This document shows positions 25,173 through 38,610 of a stretch of 64,000 nucleotides of DNA, piece after piece (the stretch's first letter is position 1; the number at the start of each line of letters is the position of its first letter). The DNA comes from Conus ventricosus (lineage: Eukaryota; Mollusca; Gastropoda; Neogastropoda; Conidae), in contig CM031595.1 of assembly GCA_018398815.1 (NCBI GenBank), positions 51,840,473-51,904,472 on the forward strand, in the 5' to 3' direction. The notes under the pieces were generated by a model, which searched no databases, was not told the origin of the DNA, and saw nothing but the letters and a program-made list of their open reading frames with translations. Made by a program: the position numbers and the translations under genes.

Positions 25173-26850
25173 CGCGTGCGAATGCGCTACTTTCGACACT
25201 TTCGCGCCTTCAAACATCTCTCCCTGTCATGTTTCTTTTTCCTCGTCTGACAATAAAGTCAGCTGAATTAGATAACGCTCTAAACGTCCTAGGAAAGCCA
25301 GCTACAACTCGCCGGCAGGAGTATTTCAACTACTCAGCCTTGACATATTATGGACCGAGAGAGGTGGTAATTCAAAGAGAATTTATCGACTTAATGGATG
25401 CCTCTCTGCTCAAGGTTTTGTCAAGTACAGCAAGTATGCGTATCCGCCGGCTTGGTTAACGCCTAGTTATATACTATGAAGTGAAGAGTAGATTGTAACC
25501 CTTTCATGTTGTTCAGACGAAAATACAGCTTTGTTTCAACATCTTCATCATTCACTGTAGCACTTGTTTATTTATCTGTCTATTTATTTACTTTTTTATG
25601 TATTTACTTAAGTTTAAATCTCAACTTCTGTTGCCCTTCGTGCTCTGATTTCGTTTCGATTTCTTGTCCTCGTCAATGTCCGTAATGAGTTCGTATGAAA
25701 ATATTCAGTGTCGTTGCGGGACTGGCTCAAAATAAGTTCTTGGACGAAGGTTTCAGTAAAGATAATGTTTATATTTCAGTTTTACCTGTCTGGTCAGTGT
25801 ACCTTTACCCCCAGCGTGACCTCAGAAAATCAAATCATCGGCAAACCTGGAGTCTAGGCTCCCCCTTCTTCCTCCCCCCCACCCTATCCCCACATTCCTT
25901 GTCTCTCCAACCACCCCGCTCTCCGTCTCTATTTTCTACGCTGACTTGCCTTCAGATATGTTCTCTCTCCATCGTGTTTTCAATTCGTCAAAGATCGAAA
26001 ATGTTCTTGATGTTCTACAAATGCCAGGTAAATGCAAGTCGGTGTGTCTTAATCTAACAGATCTGTTCCAGTTTAAAATTTAAAAAAAAAAAAAAAAAAA
26101 AAAATCAGGGGAAGATGCCTGTCCTTCCATTGCAAATAGAGTTATCTTTTTCTCAGTTAGACAAGCAAACACATCAGAGTCAGATATTTGATTTGAAGCG
26201 CACGGTAGGATAACGATAGGGATATCAACTGTCTGCATTGCAGGCACACTTTTTCACGTTCATTTACTTGCGGTCTTTTTTCTTTTTTTTTCTATCTCTG
26301 ATTGAAAAGTCAAGCTTACTGGTGAGGCAAATTTGCTTTAGCGGTGCTGACCTGCGGCATCTGTAACACAGTTTACCCCCCTTGCAGATTTCCGAACATC
26401 GTCTATACAGCCTTGATACTTGCCCGAAGACGTTTTCTTTCAAGAGGGAAGTTATCCAGCGAGTTTGAATGGAGCCTCTAAACTCCAGGATTACCTGACC
26501 ATCTAACTTGCACACACCATGTTGCTGCCTTTTCGGAAAGACGTTTTATCCACTCTGCCCCTCAGGTACTAGAGCTTCCTACCAACAATAATTTTATGTT
26601 AATTTCAACCTAGCCGTCCTGACAAGGCATTTACATGGCCGTCATCAAGCAAGCGGGTTTAATCCCACCCTGAAAAGGAAACAAACTATACACATAATAT
26701 TTACATATCAAATCTAATTAACAGCATGTTAGTTCAGATACACCCTTAAGGCGTATAAAACTGGAGTGTGCTGTGAGCACAAGAAATTTTCCTTAATTGC
26801 TCTCCTCTAGACTTAATAAAAAGAAAGAAAGAAACAATACTTCCACCACC

Positions 26851-26918
<68 letters not shown>

Positions 26919-29900
26919 AACCATATGGGCAAAAAGACAGTGCAGCTAGTGTGTCCATTGTAAGCAGTATGTAAAATCACATGATCAAGTCGTCAGATTA
27001 CAACAAAAATAAGCTGGCATGTTACAGATCGTGACCAGACACAATAATTAAAAATACTTTCTTCAACAAAGACAGGAAAATGGGCCACGAAGCTAGAAAA
27101 AAAAAGGTAGACGACAGTAAAGAAAGAATTATAGATACATTTCTAAGCGGGTGAAAAAGAGGAAGTTACTTGCATATGATTTACAGGAGAGTGAGGATAG
27201 AGTTTGTACCGGAAGGGTCCTCGGCCTCCCTACGGAGGCCTCTGTTATAACAATACTGATTTGTTGAAATTTCATGGCATTTCACACATTGTTCCTTTGT
27301 TTGAGCCCCCTTGATATTTTCTGCAACCAAACAGACCTCGATCTTATAAAGACAAAACTCTTGTACGAAGGATACTATGTTATTATTATTATCATTATGA
27401 TTATCTATATAGCGCCTATCCTGGGTTAGTGACCTAGCTCTACTCGCTTTACAATCCACACTCGTTTTACACAACGGGCTGCCTACCTGGGTAGTGCCGA
27501 CTGAAGAGCTGCCAACTGGCGCTTCATTCAGTCGTTTCTCGTGTCATCCAGTCAATATCGTTCATTTAATTTCATTACTTCTTTCATTCTTCCCAATTCT
27601 CACACAGGGTGCATGCTATGTGTAACGTGTCATCCATACCAACGGCCAAACTGGCCTTCTCTTCCGAACGTTGGTGATGGGATTTTACGTGCGTGCAAGA
27701 TGTTATGCGTACGTTCACACACGGAATCTCGGTTTATAGTCTCATTCGAAGGACTGTATGGGAAATGGAGTCAGAACCAATGTTAACTCCGTGGGAAAAA
27801 ATCCCCCTGTACCGAAACGGCCCGGCGGAGATTCGAACCGGCAACCCCAGGATAGTAATCTGAGACACTTCTGTAGAATATTAAAGTCATTTTGGACAAA
27901 GCTATGTTTTGACACTCTATTTCTTTGAGTCATCAGCATATATTTTGGGTGTGCTTTTGACATTTAATTCGGTGTAACATTTCCAAAAAATAGTAAACAA
28001 GACTGGTTCAAGGATGCTGCCTTGCGGGATTCCACGAAGTACATCAGTTTTTAGTTGAATATGCTGAACCTATTCGAGCCCTTGTTTTCTGTCTGTTGAA
28101 ACTGCCTTCCTCCATTTACGGTTATTATCACAAATTTCATTTTAAGAAGTCATCTTTCATGCGGTCCTGAGTCAAAAGCCATCGATGTCGTCTGAAATGC
28201 GAAAGCTCGTCACGGTTCAGCCCCCAGTGCTGACTGTGATGACGTGGTCTTTAAGTGCACCAGGCATGACGCATTCGAGGAACACGTTGAAAAGGGCGGT
28301 AGATGGAAGGCAAGTCCTGACAAACACCAACTAAAATACGGAACAAATCTCTTATTATGACCTGTATGAATGACGCACTGGTCACTTTAAGGTATAGTCG
28401 CTGGATAGGATGGCAATGATTAGCTTTTGCCCAATGTTAACTTTCTACATTGTGGCCCACATCGCCTCTTGTCAGATTCTTGTCGAACGCAGTCTCGAAA
28501 TCTAGGAAGAGTGGCAGAACTCCCTCTGTCGCTGGACATGTTTTTTGCGAAGGGTACGCACAGATACTATCATTGCTTAATTCCGCAAAGGCAGCAATAT
28601 GATCGGACATATCTTTAACCTCTGCGTGCGGCTGTTAACTATTCAGAACAATTTTGTGTATCACTTTGCAGCATTGACTGATCAAACCAACAGTGAAGTT
28701 GTTTTGGCTGTGTTTGAAATTTCCTTTCTGGAGAAGGGTGACGGTTAATGATGGAGTCCAAGGTGTGAGGTCCCCCTCAGTGTGCCAGATTGTGTGTGTG
28801 TGTGTGTTTGCGTACGTGCGCGCGCGCGCTCATGCGTGCGTGCGTGTGTGCGTGCGCGCACGCACGCGTGTGTGTGAATGTGTGTGTATGTGTGTGTGTG
28901 TGTGTCTGTGTGTGAGTGAATGAGTGCGTGCGTGTATGCGTGCGTGCGTGCGTGCATGCATGCATGCGTGCGTGTGTGTGTGCGTGTGATCTCATCTCAA
29001 GTGCCACTTCAGTGGTGTTGCACTCACGCCGCTCATCCTGGCCCCGTCCACAGTCACAGCCTGGCCAGTACCGCCAGCGTCTGGGCAACGGCAATCCCAC
29101 AGGCAGCTGACAATGCCAAATCGTCAGAGATAACCACCGGAGGAGACACTGCACTACTACCGAATCACTTCACTGGTGTTCAGTGGTGCCTGTTCTGACT
29201 CAATATACGCAGGACACCGCCCACTAAGCCCCTTATTGATGACAATAATTGCTTACTCACGGAGCCAGCGTGTGTGAACTCTCCCTCTGAAGGGGACTGT
29301 CACGTGCGTCTAACGACAGTCTCCAAGAATTCGCCAATACCGATGACCTCGACAGAACCAAACAAAGGGCCATGAAATTTGAGACATTTTTATGCTGATC
29401 GATGAAGATTAGAATGATGAAGATGATGCTAGGGATTTCTATTCTGGTCTGAGGCTGCATGACAGGGCTGCACTCTACGCTTCCTTTTATAATATGTCCT
29501 GGCGTCAAACAGGACCGAGAGATACAGACACCTGCAGTGTTGGTCAGGAAATTTGAGCACCACTCTCAAGGATTCATCCATTAAGCGGATGAAACTCGAC
29601 TGTGTGGTCCCCTTCTTCCCAATTAGTCCATAGCAAACTTAACTCTGGGTAGAAGCCGGTCGGAGCAGAAAAATCCAACAAATGAATTCTCTGATGGGAT
29701 TTGAACCGACGACCTCCCGGGTGGGAGTCCGGCACGCTAACCACTTCGCCACAGCGGCTGGTAGAGAGAGAAGAATTTTGTTGCAGGTGGCAGTTAGTAT
29801 ATTAGCCACTGCCTCTTTGCCATGTTCAGTTTTTCCGCGATGTTGTCCAAGCCGGCACCCCTACCACATTCCAGCGACTTTCATTGCTGCTACGACTTCT

Positions 29901-30614
29901 TCGTAAAGTGTTGGGAAGTCATCCTCAGTTGATTAATCATAATATACTATTAGTATACCTAAAACTTCTTCGCATTGTCTATTGTAGAACTCAAAGCAGT
30001 AGTCTGGTCAGTCCATCTTTTAATGTCATCTTCCACCTGTGTGAAGCAATCATCATTTTTGTCCTGAATGGTATGGTACTAAGTTTTTATTTTGCTTCCG
30101 GTTGATCAAATCTTTTAACATTTGAAAAAAAAAAGCTTTCTTTGCGTCGTTGTAGTCTAGTTTTCTTTTTCCTCAATGTCCTCACGCTGTTTGTGCGATC
30201 CAGCTTTCCTTTGCCTGCTATATTTTTGGACCTATCCTTTTGTTTACAGCCAGACTGGTACAAAAGGAAATATTTCCACCACCGACTGTCTCTCTGGTAC
30301 CCTAGATTCTTGCTGCTACTTGTGGATAATTCTAACCGTAATCTTACCTTATTAACTTTAAAACTAACCTTAATCTTACCTTATCAACTTTAAAACTAAC
30401 CTTAATCTTACCTTACTAACTTTAAAACTAACCTTAATCTTCAAGTGGAAGGTACAGGTAGTAGCTGTTTACAACAAATAATTTTTATAGAAAAAAAGAA
30501 GGGGGGGGGGGGGGGTGCGGCAGGGAAGACGTTGGAAAGGGAATCTGAAAATTTTCGAAATTGAGCCCTCTCTCTGTCTCTCTGATTATAGGAATTATTA
30601 TGCGTCTATCCTGT

Positions 30615-30677
<63 letters not shown>

Positions 30678-31144
30678 GGGTTGGGGGGGGGGGGGGAGCG
30701 GGTAAGGCAGATGGTGGGATGAGGATGAAAATCTCACAGGAAAACTTTCTCCAGATACACCCCCATAACCGTCCCTGTAACCATACCTATGTGGTCGGTG
30801 GAGATGGTGCAGACGCTTTCCCCATCCACCACCACGCATTCCTCCCCCAGTCCGAAGTGCGTGTCGTTGACCTGCCCGTGGGAAGAGACGTTCCCGTCCG
30901 AATCCTCCGGGAGGATCCTGCCTTGGGCATCATGCCTGTACTCGTGTTTCTCCCCAACAACCCAGTACGGGCTGACGAAGCCGGTGATGAAGAGCACGCA
31001 AGCGATGTGGAGGAGCAAGATACCAATCTTAAAGATGACTGGCGTTCTGGCGATGTTCTGACCACCTGCATGGAGGAGGTGATAGAGGAACAAGGCACTC
31101 ACGTAGATCTTGCTTTGGGTTCGCCCTTCACTGTCCGTATCCAT
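20714..31144 (-). CDS. Claudin-like four-pass membrane protein, gene A (three exons)
   Basis: Predicted 567-residue protein from exons 31144-30787, 24923-24789 and 21924-20714 (358+135+1211 bp, in frame). TM1 is about residues 38-58. The first loop carries W61, G98-L99, C103 and C112, matching the claudin W-GL(W)-C-C signature except that the third motif residue is Gly, not Trp. N-glycosylation sequons lie at N85 and N93 in this loop. TM2 ([19 protein letters not shown]), TM3 across the exon junction and TM4 ([20 protein letters not shown]) follow. The tail of about 360 residues has basic runs ([12 protein letters not shown]) and ends GLYSF. Expected at the plasma membrane in cell contacts. 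The start is the first ATG of the open frame, but an acceptor-like site at 31065 means the true first exon could lie upstream. Confidence 0.76.
22025..24097 (-). mobile_element. RTE-type LINE remnant (reverse transcriptase to 3' end)
   Basis: Read on the minus strand, conserved RT blocks appear in order across several frames. They are [12 protein letters not shown] (24094), a block ending [28 protein letters not shown] (about 23735), [12 protein letters not shown] (about 23500), RFADDIG (about 22775, catalytic FADD), [10 protein letters not shown] (about 22420) and a C-terminal [12 protein letters not shown] block (about 22200). Many stops and frameshifts show it is dead. About 600 bp of foreign sequence with a 31-bp T run (23277-23307) separates the blocks around 22.8-23.5 kb. 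It lies in gene A intron 2. Confidence 0.7.
24789..24923 (-). CDS. Gene A exon 2 (TM2, start of TM3)
   Basis: A 135-bp exon with acceptor gtggtgattccag and donor GGAG|GTGGGT, phase 1 on both sides. It encodes TM2, a short basic Cys-containing loop (SKPKKC) and the first half of TM3 ([11 protein letters not shown]). Confidence 0.72.
25042..27170. repeat. (AC)n arrays and A-runs in gene A intron 1
   Basis: (AC)n at 25048-25170, starting about 125 nt upstream of exon 2 of gene A; an A run at 26080-26104; (AC)n at 26853-26914. Nothing else recognised in 25.2-27.2 kb. Confidence 0.85.
27370..27862 (-). mobile_element. tRNA-headed SINE, family 2, copy 1
   Basis: The minus strand starts with a tRNA-like B box (CCGGTTCGAATCTCCG near 27830). 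A body follows that contains accgaaacgg and CAACGGGCTGCC-type blocks (shared with 56.4 kb), then tatatagcgcctatc, and an (ATT)n-like tail at 27375-27400. The A box is lost or diverged. It sits directly against a LINE remnant. Confidence 0.55.
27905..28740 (-). mobile_element. LINE reverse transcriptase remnants, two types joined
   Basis: From 28740 down to about 28145, RTE-type blocks appear: [49 protein letters not shown] and RISDDIDGF. From about 28135 to 27905 a second, different RT type follows: [20 protein letters not shown] and KIYADDSKK. Both are broken by stops. It lies in gene A intron 1. Confidence 0.65.
28785..28989. repeat. GT/GC-rich microsatellite
   Basis: Interrupted (GT)n with (GC)n and (GTGC)n stretches, abutting the end of SINE family 1 copy 1. 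Confidence 0.9.
28990..29762 (-). mobile_element. tRNA-headed SINE-like element, family 1, copy 1
   Basis: The right end read on the minus strand is tRNA-like: A box TGGCGAAGTGG (29751-29741) and B box GGTTCAAATCCC (29706-29695). A body of about 700 bp follows, shared with 35585-36362 and 46669-47438. All three copies have the same orientation and length (about 775 bp). It lies in gene A intron 1. Confidence 0.62.
30338..30446. repeat. 32-bp tandem repeat, about 3.4 units
   Basis: Unit AATCTTACCTTATTAACTTT...AACCTT. The copies differ at one or two bases (tta/atc/acta before aacttt). Confidence 0.8.
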
Positions 31145-31371
31145 AGGTTTTTTTTTGTTTTTCTCTTTTATCCTCCCAGGTGTATGGCGAGAGGGTGGGG
31201 TGCGCAGGTGTAATTTTGAGGAGTCAGAACAACGGATTGTGATTAGAACTGGAAATAGAGCAAGCTGGGTGGTAGTGGAGGTGGTTTTTTCAAGGTTTAC
31301 CGGAGCGTGTTGATTTCTGCTAGGGTGAGTGAGTCGTTTATCACGGATCAGGGGGCTGTACTTCATGCGGC

Positions 31372-31437
<66 letters not shown>

Positions 31438-31440
31438 AAA
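30480..31440. repeat. Poly-G, (GA)n and (GT)n(GA)n tracts flanking gene A exon 1
   Basis: G run at 30501-30515, (GA)n at 30618-30678, then exon 1 (30787-31144), then (GT)n(GA)n at 31376-31436. The gene A promoter should lie near or beyond the last tract; none was recognised. Confidence 0.85.
30787..31144 (-). CDS. Gene A exon 1 (TM1, first extracellular loop)
   Basis: Open from ATG at 31144; donor ATAG|GTATGG at 30787/30786, phase 1. The exon holds TM1 and the full first loop with the disulphide Cys pair. A GTGAGT at 31102 and an AG at 31066 would frame a 37-nt intron, which is too short and would break the frame, so the exon is read through. Confidence 0.68.
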
Positions 31441-31562
31441 TCATTTAACATTGCTCTGATTTCTGTAGTTCGTGCGGCCCGTGTGCGAATGTGTGTGCAC
31501 GCGCGCGAGTGTAATGTGTATAGGACTGTGTGCGAGTGTGTTTGTACGTGTCTTAACCGTGT

Positions 31563-31593
<31 letters not shown>

Positions 31594-31784
31594 ATGAGTA
31601 TTCTTAACGCTTTTAAGGCACAGCATGGTAACAATAAGCCAGATCATAAGTAATGTTTAGACCTTACTTTAACTGGGCTCATTATAGGAGCCATTGGTGT
31701 CTTTTCATGTTCATGCGATCATGAACATATTTTGCGATACGGATGTGTAGATCGTCATTGCCGAAAATTCACTTAGATAAGATA

Positions 31785-32135
31785 AGATAATGTTGCATAT
31801 AGCCCAGCCGACCGCAAAGGGCCACATCAGGGCTGTCACCACGTTAAAATCAACTCACAAGTCATTCATTCACACAATTCTTTAAAGAAAGTTCACTTGG
31901 GCATAGACAATAGAGCCTTGTGTCCGAGAGTTCTGACGGTTGTTTATTACTTTCGACTTGAAGGTAATGTGGAGCAGCAGTCCAGAAAACGAGCTCGTCC
32001 TCGGCCACTCTACATTCTGAGCATTTTCGGTCTTCTCTAGAAGTGTTCGTGTATCTAGTCCTTTCTGTTCGGAGGTTGTGCGCACTGACGCGAAATGTCC
32101 TGAGATCGTCAAAGTTCAAAGTGTTTTGCATTAGT
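31785..32135 (-). mobile_element. LINE 3' end with (ATCTT)-type tail
   Basis: The minus frame encodes DLRTFRVSAHNLRTERTRY, KCSEC and AEDEL, a C-terminal Cys-containing block common at the end of invertebrate LINE ORF2 proteins. It is followed by a 3' region that ends in TATCTTATCTTATC near 31785. The piece from about 31800 to 31840 recurs at 55640-55715. Confidence 0.55.
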
Positions 32136-32227
32136 TGACAGTTTTCAATAATTTTGTTGTCTAAGTGTAGTTTTGAAGTGCTTCATTTTTTTTCCCGTGT
32201 CCAGAGAGTCTAAGGTAGTTAGATTCT

Positions 32228-32324
32228 GGGTGTGTGTGTGTGTGCGCGTGTGTGTATGTGCATGCGCGCGCGCGTGGGTATACGTGTGCGTGTATGCGCG
32301 TACACGCGTGTGCCTGTATGTGCA

Positions 32325-32375
<51 letters not shown>

Positions 32376-32412
32376 GTGTGTGTGTGTGTGTGTGTGTGTG
32401 TGCGTTCTGTGT
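32228..32412. repeat. (GT)n with interruptions
   Basis: A GT-rich array of about 180 bp. The following stretch to 33.2 kb shows no gene or repeat family that I recognise. Confidence 0.9.
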
Positions 32413-33297
32413 GATTTCAAGTGCGTGTGCATGTGCACGTGCACAGACACTGGCCGGCGAGATGCGCACTATCTCACCACAGAGAAGAGATCACTTCGTT
32501 TTCCTCCGACTTCAAGCCACAGCAGGGGTATGTAAACGAGCAGCCCAGCAGCATGCTGTTAGCCCTGAAATTTTTATAACATTAAAGGTACATATAAAGT
32601 TAAAAAAATTTAAAAAAAGGATTGTTTTACATTTTACAGGTCCTTCTCGTTCGTTGTTGTCCTGGACCCTTTCTTACACTTTCTTAATATAAACATTTTG
32701 AGTCGTTATCAATCAATAAGAAAACTCAACTCACACGTCATCCTCTTTTCGTCAACATACATAAAATATGCGCATTTTAAAGAATTCATCCCCTCTACAT
32801 ATCCCTCTTTCTTCCTCTCTTCCCGGCTCCCCCTCCCTCCTTCGTCCCCTATATTCATTCCAAATACATGTCCCCACATGCCTCGCGAGTGCAGGCTGGA
32901 GGACGTGAAACAAACCGAATCCGAGTTACGGCGTGGACTAGTCACTCCCTCCTTTGTGGCTGGGGGATCACACTGTCTAATTTTGATTTTTGATCCATTG
33001 GATCGGGCGCGGTGGCTTTCGGCATTTACTGAAAAATAGATCACATCATTTCTGAAACAACAGTCTCGCGGCACGAACGTCATGCTCCTAATGTGAACGC
33101 AGTGCAAGCTTCTAAGGGTAGGTACGGGATTGCTCCCAACTGATCGGTTGGGCAGTTTGAAGACGTTACTTCACTGGGTTCCTCTGGCACTTTCGGGTGA
33201 ATCTCTTTCTTGTGGTGCGAACATCGTGCTCCAAAGCTTGGTAACACACAGGCACGCAAAATTTCCCTCACAAACACGCACTCACACATATGCAGGT

Positions 33298-35060
<1,763 letters not shown>

Positions 35061-35584
35061 TATATGTGAATGTGCATGTATGTCTTGTATATGTGCCATT
35101 GTGTGTATGCGTCTGTGTGTGCGTACATGTGCACACACATATGTTTGAGAGCCCGCAGGCATGTAACAGAATGCACACACATTACAAATCATTAGCTCAA
35201 ATGTAGATGTGCATTCCTCAAGGTGTCTTCTGAAAGAGACATTAACGCCAACTGAAAGAAAACACAGAAACAGGGCCAGGAACAGAGGCCATGACATCAG
35301 CGCCGACAAACCAAAGCGATCAGACGGCGTGCTGATCAGTGGGGCACAAGTATCAAATAATCCAGCACACATCTCTGACACACAAAGCACTAAGGACATA
35401 AGAAAAAGAAAAAACAACAACAAAAAACCCACCACCTAACAACACATTTCTACTCCGAGGTTGTTCAGTCGACGGGTTTCCGACGACAGTTTCCACAGCA
35501 CTGGACATGTTCAGGAGCTCGGCAGGAGCCACGCAATTAGAAATTGAGAATTCATATACATTTTATTCATTTATCATTTTGTAG

Positions 35585-36362
35585 TGTCTCATTTTCCAGG
35601 CCACTTCTGTGGCATTGCATTCATGCCACTCATTCCATTTCCTCATCCACAACCACAGCCTGACCCATCCCACTACAGTCCTAGTGTGTGGAATATACAG
35701 GGAGCAGTCAATGTCAAGTCTTCATGAGGCAACCACCAGAAGAGACACTGCACTGCTGCCAAGTCACTTCAGCGATGTTCTGCGGTGCCTGTTCTGTTCC
35801 AGCACACGCAGGACACCAATCACTAAGCCCCTTACTGATGACAATAATTGCCGGAGGGCACCACTACATCTGTCCAATGACAGTCCCCATGAATTTGCCA
35901 TAGCAGTAACCCCAACAGAACCAAGCCACAAACATACATGTGGAGAGATCGATACTGAGGTCACCATAAAAGCAGGGCATGACAGACCACAGAATTAGAG
36001 ACATTTCTTTTCATGCTGATCAACAAGGATGAGGAAGATGGTGCAATGGGTTTCCATTCTGATATGAGACTGCATGCCCAGGTTGTGTTCTACGCTTACC
36101 TTTATAATATGTTCTGGCACCAACCAGGTCTGGGAGAGACAGACACCTGCTATGTTGGTCGGGAAACTTGAGCACAACTCCCAGAGATGTATTCATTAAG
36201 TGGATGAAAATTGGACGTGTGGTCCCAGTCTTCCCAACAGAGCACATGGCAAACTTAACTCTGGTTAAGAGCTTATCAGGGCAGAATGGGTCTGGTGGAA
36301 ACCAAACCCATGACCTTCTAGCCAGTAAATCGCAATGTTAACCACTTTGCCATGGTGGCTTG
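35585..36362 (-). mobile_element. SINE-like family 1, copy 2
   Basis: Same body as copy 1 (for example cactaagccccttactgatg near 35819). A degenerate tRNA-like head has A box TGGCAAAGTGG (36352-36342) and a changed B box (GGGTTTGG). Diverged, not expected to be active. Confidence 0.6.
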
Positions 36363-37345
36363 TGAATTCCTATCAATTCGTATACCAATCAGAGATGTTA
36401 CTACTTTTTAGTGCTCAGGGGTAAAAGTCATGGCAGCACATGAACGGAAAAAGACTTTCTTCGTGACATTTAGCATTTCCACATTACAATTTCCTTGTTT
36501 GTTTTAAAGATGAAGTGGCTTTTAAATTTAACTTGCTTGTTAAAAGACTGTCTTTGTTTTTCATAAGTTCATTTTATTCATGCATATTAATTTGTGTCTA
36601 GCGATGTGACTGGCTTAACTCTGCAAACTTCCTGTCAATAGGTTATACCTGATAAGACTATAATTCATCTGTTGATGACACTGGAAATGATGATTAAAAA
36701 AGAAGAAAGAAAGATGGATGGAATAGAAATATTTCCTTGCATTCATGCCCTCCATAGGTTTGTAGAACACATTCTTTATTATCTAATATCCTTATCATTA
36801 TCACATGTATTCCACAACCTCATCTATGACAAGGGGTTCTGGGGCCTCCTCCCTTCCACATAAGAAAAAGACAAACAGAAGAAGAGCAAGATTTATTAAC
36901 AGACTTTATGTCGAGACGTTGTTTGAAGATAACTTGAACAATTCATCAATTCAATCTTCTGATTACTTGCAAGCTCTTTGATTAATTTTTTTATTTTGTG
37001 GTATCACACAACATGTTTGCTGTGTAACTGCTTTAGCTGTGTAACTGCTTTAGCTGTGTAAAGTTTGGAAAACAAGTTTTTTGTGTCTTTCTGAACGGCA
37101 TATCTGTAAGATGTATCAGGGATAGTGTTTTGGCTCAGGTTGTACAAGATTGTCTAATTTTGCTTCTTTGGGAAAAATAATTCTGGGGAGAATATCAGGT
37201 CACAGACAGCTTTAAGAAGGGTGCATCATCTCCCTTCTTTATCCCTGTGGATCTGGAAATGTCTGCAGTTCACAGAGGTCATACAGTGCATGACCTCCCT
37301 GCTTAGAAAACAACTGCCATCTTTGTCCAACGAATGGAACAACTC

Positions 37346-37520
37346 ATATTCCAAAGCCATGGATAGGATCAGAATGTCTGTCTGTATCACAACTTGGGAT
37401 ACAAAGCCATGAATAGGACCAGGATACCCGTCTTTGACTCAACTCAAGATCCAAAGCCATAAACAAGGACCAGAATACCTTAGTCAGAACTCACGATCAA
37501 TAGGATCAGAAATGCCTACC
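37346..37520. repeat. ~50-bp degenerate tandem repeat, three to four units
   Basis: Repeated CCAAAGCCATGGATAGGATC-type blocks at about 37351, 37403 and 37452, with a partial unit near 37500. Non-coding. Confidence 0.6.
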
Positions 37521-37669
37521 TTCTTCACTTTTCATTTCAAAAAGACAATGTTTGGATATCTGCAAGGGTGATAAACTGTAGTAGAACTCACGTTCAGTAA
37601 CCCTGCTGTGTTCATAGGACAAATAGTACTGGTGGGAACGCCCAAAGCAACTTACCCCTACCAGTCCAC

Positions 37670-38200
37670 TGAAAGTTCAATCGGAGAGAAAAAGCCAAAA
37701 CATGAGTGCCAAACAGCCAGCTGTTATGCAGACAATCAATATACTGTTTGTTATCTTGGTGTGCCACTTCAAATCAATATTGGACTCTCTAGATCTATTT
37801 GCCAGGCCTATAAACAAGAAAAAGTAATTCTATTTGCAATGGAAAGATATGCGTTATCTTCTCCTGATTTTTTTCCGGAACAGGTCTATATTGCCCCATC
37901 ATTCAATCAGAGAGAGAAAATGCCAAAACTTGGGCCTGACACAATGTACTTAAATGCAGACAAACAAACAATTAATTTTCACTCATTATCATTGATTGAT
38001 TCAGATCTATATGTCCTGGGTTTGAGGTGACATTTGTTTCACAAATGATGCATGCACAAATTGCACAATAATCTTGCTCTGTAAACTAAGGAAAGCTAAT
38101 TCTATTTGCAACAGGAAGACTAGCATTATCTTTTGTTTTCCAGAACAGATCTATTGCACTATGTACCACCACTGTAATACAGATCAGTGACAGAGACAAA
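37670..38200. repeat. Diverged ~240-270-bp tandem duplication
   Basis: Shared blocks include ttcaatcggagagaaa/ttcaatcagagagaga (37676 and 37911), taattctatttgcaa (37825 and 38096) and gaacaggtctat/gaacagatctat. The 140-codon open frame at 37608-38030 runs across the duplication and shows no known domain, so it is not called as a gene. Confidence 0.5.
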
Positions 38201-38374
38201 GTGAAGAGCTACTTCTGCAGTAGACAATAACTTTGTCGTAACAGTAAAAATCACGCAATTGTTCCACGATGTTGGGGTTTTCAGTCCTGACTCCTTGGTA
38301 ATTTGGACAGCCATGTGGGCAGCCATGCAAAGAGTAAAGAGAAATGTTTTGTTGCATGTTTCTCATAAGAGTGA

Positions 38375-38610
38375 TGATCATCCTGCGTTGGCGAAGGCGA
38401 CCACCAACTTCTGATACCACGGAGGGGAGTGAATATGATGACTGCTTATCCTCGCTCTGAACTGCCTGTTGCAATGAGGACAGCCAGACCAAGAGAAGAT
38501 GCTGACTTCACTTTTCCTCTGTGAAGTACAGGCAGAGTAATGTAAGGGCTGTGCTCCATGCATCAGAGCGTGAAGCCTGTAATAACTCTGCTCTTTGTGG
38601 CACATCATGA
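38375..38610 (-). mobile_element. Possible LINE C-terminal zinc-finger remnant
   Basis: The minus strand encodes CPHCNRQFRARISSHHIHS, close to the C-x2-C...FRARIGL-SH-R-H finger found at the end of many invertebrate LINE ORFs. No RT block was seen nearby, so the assignment is tentative. Confidence 0.35.

Noticed and set aside
29695..29762. A genuine tRNA gene on the minus strand
   Set aside because: A and B boxes are good, but the sequence is the head of a dispersed repeat with two further copies and continues into its body, so a SINE head is the better reading.
30338..30446. Telomere-like repeat (AACCTTAATCTTACC)
   Set aside because: The unit is 32 bp, not a run of TTAGGG-type hexamers, and has only three to four copies.
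37608..38030. 140-codon open frame as a gene
   Set aside because: Spans a diverged tandem duplication, shows no domain, codon bias or splice context.
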